Below, piece by piece: positions 25,270-33,277 of a stretch of DNA of 64,000 bases. Source of the stretch: GCA-2709075 sp038146865. GTDB lineage: Bacteria > Pseudomonadota > Alphaproteobacteria > MPNO01 > UBA2964. A program made the position numbers and the translations under genes. The stretch's first letter is position 1, and the number at the start of each line of letters is the position of its first letter. Location of the stretch: the NCBI GenBank assembly GCA_038146865.1, contig JAYQSL010000007.1, forward strand, positions 620,001-684,000, written 5' to 3'. Under the pieces are notes generated by a model. It searched no databases. It worked only from the letters and a program-made list of their open reading frames with translations, and was not told where the DNA came from.

Positions 25270-26253
25270 ATGATCAATGCAGCAATAGTTGGACTGGGCC
25301 GCTGGGGTCAAAATCTGGTCGATTCTGTTCAAGGGTCGAGTAGCAATATTAATTTTGTGGCTGGTGTTACCAGAACCAAATCAAACGCCGTGGACTACTG
25401 TAAAAAAAATAATATCGACCTTAGGGATACCTACGAAGAAGTTATTGGAGATACCAATATTGACGCCGTTGTATTGGCTACCCCTCATAGTCAACATGCT
25501 GACCAAATTATGAAGGCTGCCAGTTTCGGAAAACATGTGTTTTCTGAAAAGCCGTTTACGCTGGATGCAAAATCAGCTCAAGCGGCGGTAGATGCCTGCA
25601 TGAAAGCGGGCGTCGTTGTAGCCTTGGGACATAATCGCCGTTTCATGGAAAATATTATGGCACTGAAGGCACTTGTAGAAAGTGGAGAACTCGGGACCTT
25701 GTTGCATATTGATGGAAATCAGTCCTCAGATCTGAGCGGGACTGCTGCGACCTGGAGGGATTCCCGTGAGGAGAGCCCTGGGGGAGGAATGACTTCATTG
25801 GGAATACATGCTTTGGACTGTATGATCCATATGGGAGGTCGAATAGAAGAGGTTGATTGCTATAGTACTCGGCGGGCTATTCCGTTCGATATTGATGATG
25901 CGACAGCATCCGTAGTTCGATTTGAGCAGGGTATGACAGGCACGCTTGTCTCCCTTGCCTCCTCTCCAAGGATTTGGCAGATCCGCGTGGTGGGGAGTAA
26001 AGGTTGGGCTGAGGCTACCGATAATCGGTCTCTTGCAATATGTCGGGGGGGAGAAATAGAAACTCAGGTTTTCACAGATAGCCCGTATCCCCACATGCCC
26101 TCGATAACTGGTGAGTTGGAAGCTTTTGCGTCGGCGGCGCTTGGCCAAGAGCCCTATCCTATAACCCCAGCCGAGATGGTCCATGGGTCTGCGGTCTTGG
26201 AAGCGATTATAAAAAGTGCTTCTCTCGGAGAAAGGGTTCGTCCACAAGGTTGA
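25270..26253 (+). CDS. Gfo/Idh/MocA family NAD(P)-dependent oxidoreductase
   Basis: 327 residues. The N-terminal Rossmann fold begins AAIVGLGRWGQNLVDS, and the characteristic HVFSEKPFTLD (about 91-101) carries the EKP motif whose Lys acts in catalysis. The C-terminal domain has GGGMTSLGIHALDCMIHMGG, where the His is typical of the active site. These enzymes oxidise sugars, inositols, dihydrodiols or similar alcohols, so a cis-dihydrodiol dehydrogenase role for the Rieske product is one possibility. GGGGAG lies about 8 nt upstream of the ATG. It stands alone at the edge of the catabolic region. Confidence 0.9.
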   Translation: MINAAIVGLGRWGQNLVDSVQGSSSNINFVAGVTRTKSNAVDYCKKNNIDLRDTYEEVIGDTNIDAVVLATPHSQHADQIMKAASFGKHVFSEKPFTLDAKSAQAAVDACMKAGVVVALGHNRRFMENIMALKALVESGELGTLLHIDGNQSSDLSGTAATWRDSREESPGGGMTSLGIHALDCMIHMGGRIEEVDCYSTRRAIPFDIDDATASVVRFEQGMTGTLVSLASSPRIWQIRVVGSKGWAEATDNRSLAICRGGEIETQVFTDSPYPHMPSITGELEAFASAALGQEPYPITPAEMVHGSAVLEAIIKSASLGERVRPQG

Positions 26254-26371
26254 TTGCACCCTTTAAAAATATTGGGACCTTAGAGTTTATTTTTAAAATT
26301 TTAGATTTTTAAAAACGACAATAAATTTCTGTGGAAGATCACTCCATAACGACCTATCTTCTTGTTTAACC

Positions 26372-27079
26372 ATGAGTGTGGATAAAACGCATCTGCCCGC
26401 GTCAGAATCGAACGGCGACGTCGAAGGCTTTCTTAAACAGCTGGCTGCAACGCCGTCGGTGTACGGAGGTGAGGGGCAGGGCAGGCTCATTTTTTCAATG
26501 GACGCGACTGCGAGCAGAGAAGCTACTTGGGATCAGGCGTGCCATATTCAGAGCGAAATGTTTTTCGCGACTGAAGCCCTAGGCGGCCTGAGTGTTCAGC
26601 TAGCGTTTTACCGGGGTTTTGGTGAATGCAAAACAAGCCCTTGGGTAAATTCTTCAGCTGCCCTTGTCCAAAAAATGACTGCAGTCACGTGTCTTGGGGG
26701 ACGGACACAAATCCGCAAGATTTTAAATCATACAATTCGACAAAATGAAAAAAAACGCGTGAATGCGCTTATTTTTGTGGGTGATTGTATTGAAGAAGAT
26801 ATCGATGAACTATGTGAGTTGGCAGGGAAACTGGGTGTGCGGGGCGTTCCGATTTTTGTCTTTCAAGAGGGAAATGATCAAGCCGCAACTTTAGGTTTTA
26901 GGCAATTTGCTCGATTGACCGGAGGTGCTCATTGTCACTTTAATCTTAACTCTGCAGAAGAATTAAAGTCGCTCTTGGCGGCCGTGGCAGTTTTTGCGAC
27001 CGGTGGGCGAAAGGCGTTGGAAAATTATGGTCGGCAGAACAATCCCGCGGTTGCTCGGTTAACGTCTCAGGTAAAATAA
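26372..27079 (+). CDS. VWA-domain-like conserved alphaproteobacterial protein
   Basis: 235 residues. The region SMDATASREATW resembles the MIDAS DxTxS metal site of von Willebrand factor A domains, and NALIFVGDCIEEDIDEL resembles the second strand with its acidic loop. There is no signal peptide or membrane segment. The gene is followed 1 nt later by a membrane J-protein gene; to my knowledge this pair recurs in alphaproteobacteria, suggesting a shared role in protein handling at the membrane. No ribosome binding site is obvious before the ATG. Confidence 0.72.
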   Translation: MSVDKTHLPASESNGDVEGFLKQLAATPSVYGGEGQGRLIFSMDATASREATWDQACHIQSEMFFATEALGGLSVQLAFYRGFGECKTSPWVNSSAALVQKMTAVTCLGGRTQIRKILNHTIRQNEKKRVNALIFVGDCIEEDIDELCELAGKLGVRGVPIFVFQEGNDQAATLGFRQFARLTGGAHCHFNLNSAEELKSLLAAVAVFATGGRKALENYGRQNNPAVARLTSQVK

Positions 27080-27080
27080 A

Positions 27081-27782
27081 ATGTCTTGGCTGATTTTTGG
27101 TCTCGCTTTAATTGTTGGAGGATGCATTTTTTTTAGAGGTCTTATAAGGCTTGATCCTCGTAAGGCAGTCAAACTTTTATTGTACGTATTTGGCTTTGCT
27201 TTTATCGGGCTCCTGGGTTTGATCGCAATAAGAGGAGGTATAGGTTACGCTGCAGCCGCGGCGTCATTTATTCTGCCTATTTTTTTTCGTTGGCGACAGC
27301 TACGTCAATATTTTAGGAATCTTCAAGGGCCAACTGTTGGGGCTAACACAGACGTAAAAACGAAATATCTCAAAATGAGCCTAGATCATGATACTGGAAA
27401 GTTAGATGGTTTGGTTCTTAAGGGGAGGTTTGAAGGGAGCCGCCTAGGAGAATTGACGGAGGACCAACTCTGTGAGCTTCTGAAAGAATGTCGCCTTCAG
27501 GACCCGGAGTCCGAGGCTCTGATTGAGGCTTATCTGGATCGTGTGCACGGATCGGACTGGCGATCTGAAGATGAAAGGAGAAATGGTCCAACCAAAGCCT
27601 CATCCAACCTTATGAGCAGAGAAGACGCTCTAGAAATTCTGGGGCTGAAAGAGGGGGCGACGGCTTCTCAGGTAAAGCAAGCCCATAGAGAAAAGATGAA
27701 GCTGCACCACCCCGATCAAGGGGGGTCAAATTACTTTGCGACAAAGCTTAATGAAGCTAAAGAACTTTTGCTAAGGTCTTGA
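27081..27782 (+). CDS. Membrane-anchored J-domain protein, Tim14/Pam18-like (TimB-type)
   Basis: 233 residues with two N-terminal hydrophobic segments (about 3-20 and 32-66). A linker carries KTKYLKMSLDHDTGKLDGLV, and a C-terminal J-domain (about 176-233) has the HPD motif in LHHPDQGGS. The layout of membrane anchor first and J-domain last matches mitochondrial Tim14/Pam18 and its alphaproteobacterial relatives, for which a TimB-type protein was described in Caulobacter. The J-domain would stimulate DnaK at the cytoplasmic face of the inner membrane. It is co-transcribed with the VWA-like gene. Confidence 0.82.
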   Translation: MSWLIFGLALIVGGCIFFRGLIRLDPRKAVKLLLYVFGFAFIGLLGLIAIRGGIGYAAAAASFILPIFFRWRQLRQYFRNLQGPTVGANTDVKTKYLKMSLDHDTGKLDGLVLKGRFEGSRLGELTEDQLCELLKECRLQDPESEALIEAYLDRVHGSDWRSEDERRNGPTKASSNLMSREDALEILGLKEGATASQVKQAHREKMKLHHPDQGGSNYFATKLNEAKELLLRS

Positions 27783-27896
27783 TTAGATAACTTGCTCTGT
27801 TCACCTTTCTTATGTCAAAACTGACTATAGCAAGGAATTTGAAGTGTCTCAGAGAGCAATTAGTCAACTTCCCTTTTGATAATTTTTTGGTAACTC

Positions 27897-28778
27897 ATGG
27901 TTAAACCAGTACGTAAGGCAGTCTTTCCAGTTGGAGGGTTAGGGACCCGTTTCCTTCCTGCAACCAAGGCAATGCCAAAAGAGATGCTCCCCGTAGTGGA
28001 TAAGCCCTTAATTGAGTATGCGGTAGACGAGGCAAAAGCTGCCGGTATTGAAGAGTTTATTTTTGTCACTGGTCGTGGGAAAGCAGCAATTGAGGATCAT
28101 TTTGATCTTTCGTTAGAGCTTGAGACTCAGATGCTGGATAAGGGCAAAAACCGAGAAGCGCTTATTTCCCATTCTGCTTTCAAACCAGGGCAGGTCGCTT
28201 TCACCAGACAACAACAAGCTTTGGGATTAGGGCACGCCGTTTGGTGTGCGCGAAACCTGGTAGGTAATGAACCCTTTGCAGTTCTGCTTGCTGATGATCT
28301 CGTAAAATCTCAGGTTCCATGCTTAGCTCAAATTTTACATCATTATCAGAAAGTTGGTGGAAATATTATTGCGGTCGAAGCAATTTCGCCTGAACATACA
28401 AATAGGTATGGCATTATTGAGCCCGGGATTTGGGATCATAACTTAGTCGATGTTAAGGGAATAATTGAAAAGCCCTCTCCGGCGACAGCCCCATCAAATA
28501 TTGCAGTGATTGGAAGATATGTTTTACAGCCGGAGGTATTCGATTTCCTTGATAGCCAAACGGTTGGCGCCGGGGGAGAAATCCAGCTAACAGACTCGCT
28601 ATCCAGTATGGTCGGTAGGTTCCCATTTCATGGTTTGCAGTTTGAGGGTCAACGCTTCGATTGCGGAGATAAGGTGGGTTTTCAAGAAGCAAATATAGCG
28701 TTTTCTTTGGATCGACCTGATATTGGTGAACAAATGAGAGAATTGATTGGGAAGTATTCTTCGGAGAAGAACGCCTAA
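27897..28778 (+). CDS. galU: UTP--glucose-1-phosphate uridylyltransferase
   Basis: 293 residues, normal for bacterial GalU. The nucleotide-binding start is GGLGTRFLPATKAMPKEML (about 11-29), followed by VDKPLIEYAVDEA, GLGHAVWCAR and LLADDLV. It makes UDP-glucose from UTP and glucose 1-phosphate. It is the first gene of a cluster with UDP-glucose dehydrogenase (27 nt downstream) and a phosphohexomutase, which together lead from hexose phosphate to UDP-glucuronate for surface polysaccharides. Confidence 0.96.
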   Translation: MVKPVRKAVFPVGGLGTRFLPATKAMPKEMLPVVDKPLIEYAVDEAKAAGIEEFIFVTGRGKAAIEDHFDLSLELETQMLDKGKNREALISHSAFKPGQVAFTRQQQALGLGHAVWCARNLVGNEPFAVLLADDLVKSQVPCLAQILHHYQKVGGNIIAVEAISPEHTNRYGIIEPGIWDHNLVDVKGIIEKPSPATAPSNIAVIGRYVLQPEVFDFLDSQTVGAGGEIQLTDSLSSMVGRFPFHGLQFEGQRFDCGDKVGFQEANIAFSLDRPDIGEQMRELIGKYSSEKNA

Positions 28779-28805
28779 TGGAACTGCAAAGAGAGCATTG
28801 ATTAG

Positions 28806-30134
28806 ATGAAAATAGCGATAATCGGTGCTGGGTACGTCGGCCTTGTATCGGGAGCTTGTTTTTCCGAATTTGGTGTCCAGGTTACTTGCGTTGACAAGGA
28901 CGCAGAAAAAATCAAGGGATTACTCGCTGGGATTTGCCCGATATATGAACCTGGTCTCGATAAGCTAATCCATTCTAATACCGTTTCGGGCAGGCTCCGT
29001 TTCTCTGTTGATCTAAAATCAGCCGTGGCAGAAGCGGATATTGTGTTTATAGCGGTGGGCACTCCCAGTCGAAGGGGGGATGGACATGCAGACCTAACAT
29101 TTGTCTATTCAGCGGCGGCAGAAATTGCTGAAGCCATGGACGGGTACACCGTAGTCGTGACTAAATCCACAGTCCCGGTCGGAACAGGACGGCAAATTAA
29201 ACGCATTGTTTCTGAGATTGCCGGGGAGCACACATTTGATGTGGTTTCTAACCCGGAATTCTTACGTGAAGGTGCAGCCATAAATGATTTCATGCACCCT
29301 GATAGGGTGGTGATCGGTGCAGAGACCGAGCGTGCTTTGATAATGCTTCGAGAGCTCTATAGACCCCTTTTTTTATTGGACACGCCCATTGTGGAGACAG
29401 ACCTGGAAACGGCAGAGTTAATAAAATACGCCGCCAACACTTTTTTAGCGACAAAAATTACCTTCATAAACGAATTCGCCGATTTATGTGAACGAATAGG
29501 TGCTAATATACAGGATGTTTCCAAGGGTATAGGACTAGACGGTCGCATTGGAGGCAAATTTTTGCATGCGGGGCCAGGTTATGGGGGATCCTGTTTTCCG
29601 AAGGATACGTTGGCTCTCGTCAAAACAGCCGAGTCCGCAAATAGTCCGATCAGAATTGTTGAGACCGTCGTAGACATTAATGAAAAACGTAAAAAGAATA
29701 TGGCCCATAAGATAATTGAGGCTTGCGGAGGTTCGGTTTCAGGAAAAACAATTGCTGTCCTTGGGCTGACATTCAAACCAAATACCGATGATATGCGCGA
29801 TAGTCCTAGCCTTGTCATTATACCAGAGCTTCAAGCTAAAGGCGTGGCAAATATTCGCGCTTATGATCCTCAGGGTATTAAAGAAGCGGCGAATTTATTT
29901 CAAAACGTTGAATTTTGTTCTGGCGCCTACGAAGCGATGGATGATGCAGATGCTCTGGTTATCCTTACAGAATGGAATGAATTTAGAAGCTTGGACCTAG
30001 ATCGCGTGCGTTCGTTGCTAAGTCATCCTGTTCTTGTTGACCTCAGAAATATATATGACCCGATAGAGATGAAGGGCGCGGGTTTTGTGTATTTCAGTAT
30101 TGGGAGAGCGCCAATCCTTCAGCCGGGGTCGTGA
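28806..30134 (+). CDS. ugd: UDP-glucose 6-dehydrogenase
   Basis: 442 residues. The NAD-binding N-terminus is IAIIGAGYVGLVSGACF. The catalytic cysteine lies in GPGYGGSCFPKDTLAL (about residue 262), and KYAANTFLATKITFINE is the family dimerisation helix region. It oxidises UDP-glucose to UDP-glucuronate with two NAD. Alphaproteobacterial homologues are often called rkpK. The stop shares one base with the start of the phosphohexomutase gene (TGATG at 30132-30136), so the two are translationally coupled. Confidence 0.96.
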   Translation: MKIAIIGAGYVGLVSGACFSEFGVQVTCVDKDAEKIKGLLAGICPIYEPGLDKLIHSNTVSGRLRFSVDLKSAVAEADIVFIAVGTPSRRGDGHADLTFVYSAAAEIAEAMDGYTVVVTKSTVPVGTGRQIKRIVSEIAGEHTFDVVSNPEFLREGAAINDFMHPDRVVIGAETERALIMLRELYRPLFLLDTPIVETDLETAELIKYAANTFLATKITFINEFADLCERIGANIQDVSKGIGLDGRIGGKFLHAGPGYGGSCFPKDTLALVKTAESANSPIRIVETVVDINEKRKKNMAHKIIEACGGSVSGKTIAVLGLTFKPNTDDMRDSPSLVIIPELQAKGVANIRAYDPQGIKEAANLFQNVEFCSGAYEAMDDADALVILTEWNEFRSLDLDRVRSLLSHPVLVDLRNIYDPIEMKGAGFVYFSIGRAPILQPGS

Positions 30135-31513
30135 TGGCAGGACACATACTCCACCAATCCATTCTAAGAGAGTATGATATCCGCGGAATTGTTGGGGAAA
30201 CGCTCTCTGCGGATGATGCGTATGCCATCGGTCGGTCTTTCGGGTCTATTGTTTCGCAAAATAGTGGACGAACGGTGGCAGTCGGATATGACGGACGTCA
30301 CAGCAGTCCAGGTTTTGAAAAAATGGTGGTTGATGGGTTAACCGATTGTGGTCTGGAGGTTATCAGGATCGGTTTAGGTGGAACGCCAATGCTATACTTT
30401 GCGGTCCATGACTTGGCCGCCGATGCTGGAATCATGGTTTCGGGATCTCACAATCCGCCAAACTTTAACGGCTTTAAAATGGTCCTGTCCGATAGACCAT
30501 TTTTCGGTCAAGACATTCTGAGATTAGGGGCTGTCGCGGCAAAAAATGAATGGGTTTCTGGGTCGGGTTACAGTCACAGTTGCGAGATCATTGAAAAGTA
30601 TGTCGCCAGAATTCTCAGAGATTACACAAGTCCGAGGGGACTTAAAGTGGCTTGGGACTCAGGGAATGGTGCTGCCGGACCTGCAATGGAAAAGCTGATC
30701 GAAAGTTTGCCAGGAACTCACTACCCCTTAAACTCAGAGGTGAATGGTGACTTTCCTAATCATCATCCAGATCCCACTGTACCGGAGTGTCTTAAGCAGT
30801 TGCAAATGGAGGTGGCTGAACGCGGCTGCGATCTAGGAATTGCTTTTGATGGGGATGGCGATCGAATAGGGGTTGTAGACGACCAAGGGGAGATCCTTTG
30901 GGGTGATCAACTGATGGTCCTATTTGCTGCTGATGTGCTTGGTTCTAAACCTAATTCGACGATAATTGCCGATGTAAAAGCGAGCCAGGTCCTGTTTGAT
31001 GAAATTTTGAAGATGGGCGGAAAGCCAGAGATGTGGCGAACTGGTCATTCACTTATCAAGTCTAGGATGATAGAGACTGGAGCTCCACTCGCTGGTGAAA
31101 TGAGCGGTCATATTTTCTTTGCTGATAAGTGGTTTGGTTTCGATGATGGCCTTTATGCGGCAGTAAGATTATTAAGTTTTTTAGGGAAACAGAATAAGCC
31201 GCTCTCAGAATTCCGTGCAGAGCTGCCGAAGGTATACAATACCCCCGAGATAAGGATTGCCTGTGAAGATCTCCGAAAGTTCGACGTCGTCTCTAGGGTC
31301 TTGTCGTCTCTCAGAGATAGTAATGCTAAAATTATTGATGTGGACGGGATAAGAGTCCAAACCGATGATGGTTGGTGGTTGTTGCGCGCCTCCAATACCG
31401 AGCCTGTTTTGGTAGCCAGGTGCGAGTCCTACACTGCGAGTGGATTACAAAGGTTGCAAGATACACTAAGGGATCAGTTATCCGAAAACGGGGTTAAGAT
31501 CTCCGAACTATAA
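30134..31513 (+). CDS. Phosphomannomutase/phosphoglucomutase (AlgC/ManB type)
   Basis: 459 residues from the ATG at 30134, which overlaps the ugd stop. The phosphoserine active site is MVSGSHNPPNFNGFK (Ser about 103), the metal loop is AFDGDGDRIG, and the sugar-specificity loop RTGHSLIK and phosphate-binding RASNTEP near the C-terminus are present. All four domains of the alpha-D-phosphohexomutase family are accounted for. It interconverts hexose 6- and 1-phosphates and would feed GalU with glucose 1-phosphate. The dual mannose/glucose specificity is typical of the AlgC type but not provable here. Confidence 0.93.
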   Translation: MAGHILHQSILREYDIRGIVGETLSADDAYAIGRSFGSIVSQNSGRTVAVGYDGRHSSPGFEKMVVDGLTDCGLEVIRIGLGGTPMLYFAVHDLAADAGIMVSGSHNPPNFNGFKMVLSDRPFFGQDILRLGAVAAKNEWVSGSGYSHSCEIIEKYVARILRDYTSPRGLKVAWDSGNGAAGPAMEKLIESLPGTHYPLNSEVNGDFPNHHPDPTVPECLKQLQMEVAERGCDLGIAFDGDGDRIGVVDDQGEILWGDQLMVLFAADVLGSKPNSTIIADVKASQVLFDEILKMGGKPEMWRTGHSLIKSRMIETGAPLAGEMSGHIFFADKWFGFDDGLYAAVRLLSFLGKQNKPLSEFRAELPKVYNTPEIRIACEDLRKFDVVSRVLSSLRDSNAKIIDVDGIRVQTDDGWWLLRASNTEPVLVARCESYTASGLQRLQDTLRDQLSENGVKISEL

Positions 31514-31534
31514 ATCTTTCCTTCAGTTATCTTT

Positions 31535-32686
31535 TTAAGGCTGGTCCTTGACCAGTTCACAACTAGTCCGCTTTTTGATTAGGATCTGACAGGTCTCAAA
31601 AGCTTTGTCTTTGCTCATACCTAGAAACCTTGTCCGGTAGAGCGTTGTATTTGCCCTTAAGACTTTTTCTACGAGCAGTGGCGTTTTAGCAAGTGATATT
31701 AAAACTTGTACAGCCTTGGTCCCTGCACTCGAGGCCTGGGAGAATGTCCTGTAGGCGCCTATTTGTATGCCCCAAGATTTTTCCGATGAATTTGAATTCT
31801 TACTCACGAGGGTTCGCAATCTAACCTTTTGATTAGGCTTGTGTTCAGGGTTGGATAACGCCAGCGCATTGTTTTTGACCATCTGATCGTGTCTGGACAT
31901 CATTTTCATTGTCCGACGTAAAAGCCTTATCATTTTGTTGTCTCGTCTGGCTGTCGTTTTACCTCCGAATATGACACCAACCAGCCTGCGGCCATTGCGT
32001 TGTATGGAAACCGCAAGATTATAACCCGAGCTGTTTATAAACCCGGTTTTGATTCCATTTGTTCCTTTGTAACGCCGGAGAAGGTTATTGTGGTTTCGAA
32101 ACTTTCTTCTGCCAAATTTGAATGTTTTCTGGGAGAATAGAGAAAAATATTGCGGGAAATCGCGCCAAATCGAAATCGAAAGCCGTGCCATATCTCTTGC
32201 TGTCGTCACCTGTTTCCGATGAGGTAAGCCAGATGCGTTTTTGAATGTTGTGGCGTTCATGCCCAACTCTCGAGCTCGTTTGGTCATCAAACTGGCAAAT
32301 CGTGTTTCGGTCCCGCTGATTGCTTCAGCAACAACCGTAGCGACATCATTAGCAGATTTTGTGATAAGAGCATTAATCGCATCTTTAACTCTAATTTTTT
32401 GGCCTCTTTTAAGTCCTAGTTTTGATGGAGGACGCCTAGCTGCTCTCGCGGAAACCATTAACCTTTGGTTTAGTTCAAGTTCGCCACTACTCAATTTTTC
32501 AAAAACTAAATACAGGGTCATGATTTTTGCTAATGAGGCAGGATATGTCCTCATATCCGGGTTTTCTGCATGAAGGATCGCGCCATTAGTCTCATCGACA
32601 ATGATTAACGCATATTGCCGAGCATCAACCTCAAATGCGGTAAGCAAAAAAACCAATAAAAAAAAAGAGGATATTCGCACTTTCAT
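31535..32686 (-). CDS. D-alanyl-D-alanine carboxypeptidase (S11) with C-terminal SPOR domain
   Basis: 383 residues with a signal peptide (about 1-22, cleavage near VDA). The penicillin-binding motifs are SLAK (SxxK, about residue 51), SAN (about 111) and KTGF (about 215). The last 75 residues (WGIQIGAYRTFSQAS to the end) form a SPOR domain, which in other proteins binds denuded glycan strands at the septum. The protein lacks the usual C-terminal amphipathic anchor of DacA/DacC, so SPOR may replace it as a localisation device. It should trim the terminal D-Ala of peptidoglycan pentapeptides in the periplasm. Confidence 0.92.
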   Translation of the reverse strand: MKVRISSFFLLVFLLTAFEVDARQYALIIVDETNGAILHAENPDMRTYPASLAKIMTLYLVFEKLSSGELELNQRLMVSARAARRPPSKLGLKRGQKIRVKDAINALITKSANDVATVVAEAISGTETRFASLMTKRARELGMNATTFKNASGLPHRKQVTTARDMARLSISIWRDFPQYFSLFSQKTFKFGRRKFRNHNNLLRRYKGTNGIKTGFINSSGYNLAVSIQRNGRRLVGVIFGGKTTARRDNKMIRLLRRTMKMMSRHDQMVKNNALALSNPEHKPNQKVRLRTLVSKNSNSSEKSWGIQIGAYRTFSQASSAGTKAVQVLISLAKTPLLVEKVLRANTTLYRTRFLGMSKDKAFETCQILIKKRTSCELVKDQP

Positions 32687-32854
32687 CCTGACCGTTAAGG
32701 CTCAGAGCATAATGGGAGCAGCAACAAAACACTAAAGTATTGGAGTACCAAAGAATCTTCAACACACGCTGGTTTTTTTCAGGGGAGGTGCCTAAATTAT
32801 AGATATTGCTAATTTAATAGTCCTATTTTTTAGTCCGTCATCAAGGCTTGCAGT

Positions 32855-32882
32855 TTGACCTCATGTTTGGTTTCAATATCAT
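32855..32882 (+). promoter_or_regulatory. Probable sigma-70-type promoter of clpS-clpA
   Basis: TTGACC at 32855-32860 and TATCAT at 32877-32882 are separated by 16 nt and lie 60-90 nt upstream of clpS. This is the best -35/-10 pair in the 255-nt divergent space between clpS and the carboxypeptidase gene. No heat-shock (sigma-32) pattern was seen. Confidence 0.5.
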
Positions 32883-32941
32883 TGAAATGTTGGATTTCCC
32901 TAGGTGACTGAAAGGAAAGAACTCTGTTTGTTAATCTGACT

Positions 32942-33274
32942 ATGAGCGGTGAAGATCGTGACGGTAATCAAGGCAATGGTTCGGGGACGGGCGTGGTCCT
33001 TGAGTCAAAGCCCAGAACCAAAAAACCTTCGATGTATAGGGTTGTAATGCTCAACGACGACTATACGCCGATGGAATTTGTTGTGATGGTGCTTGAAAGA
33101 GTATTTTCGAAAGCTAACGAAGAGGCTATAAAAATTATGCTGCATGTCCATCAAAAAGGCGTTGGGATATGCGGTGTCTACACCTTTGAGGTAGCGGAAA
33201 CAAAGGTTGGTCAGGTTATGGATTTGGCAAAAGAGCACCAGCACCCTCTCCAATGCACGTTAGAAAAGGAATGA
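32942..33274 (+). CDS. clpS: ATP-dependent Clp protease adaptor ClpS
   Basis: 110 residues. The ClpS core starts KPSMYRVVMLNDDYTPMEFV (about 28-47) and includes the Asp-Asp and hydrophobic residues that bind N-end-rule residues; HVHQKGVGICGVYTFEVAE follows. The disordered N-terminal tail is about 25 residues. ClpS delivers proteins with destabilising N-terminal residues to ClpAP. It lies 3 nt upstream of clpA, the usual arrangement. The aat gene, which creates such N-termini by adding Leu or Phe, is encoded about 7 kb away in the same window. Confidence 0.96.
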   Translation: MSGEDRDGNQGNGSGTGVVLESKPRTKKPSMYRVVMLNDDYTPMEFVVMVLERVFSKANEEAIKIMLHVHQKGVGICGVYTFEVAETKVGQVMDLAKEHQHPLQCTLEKE

Positions 33275-33277
33275 GTT

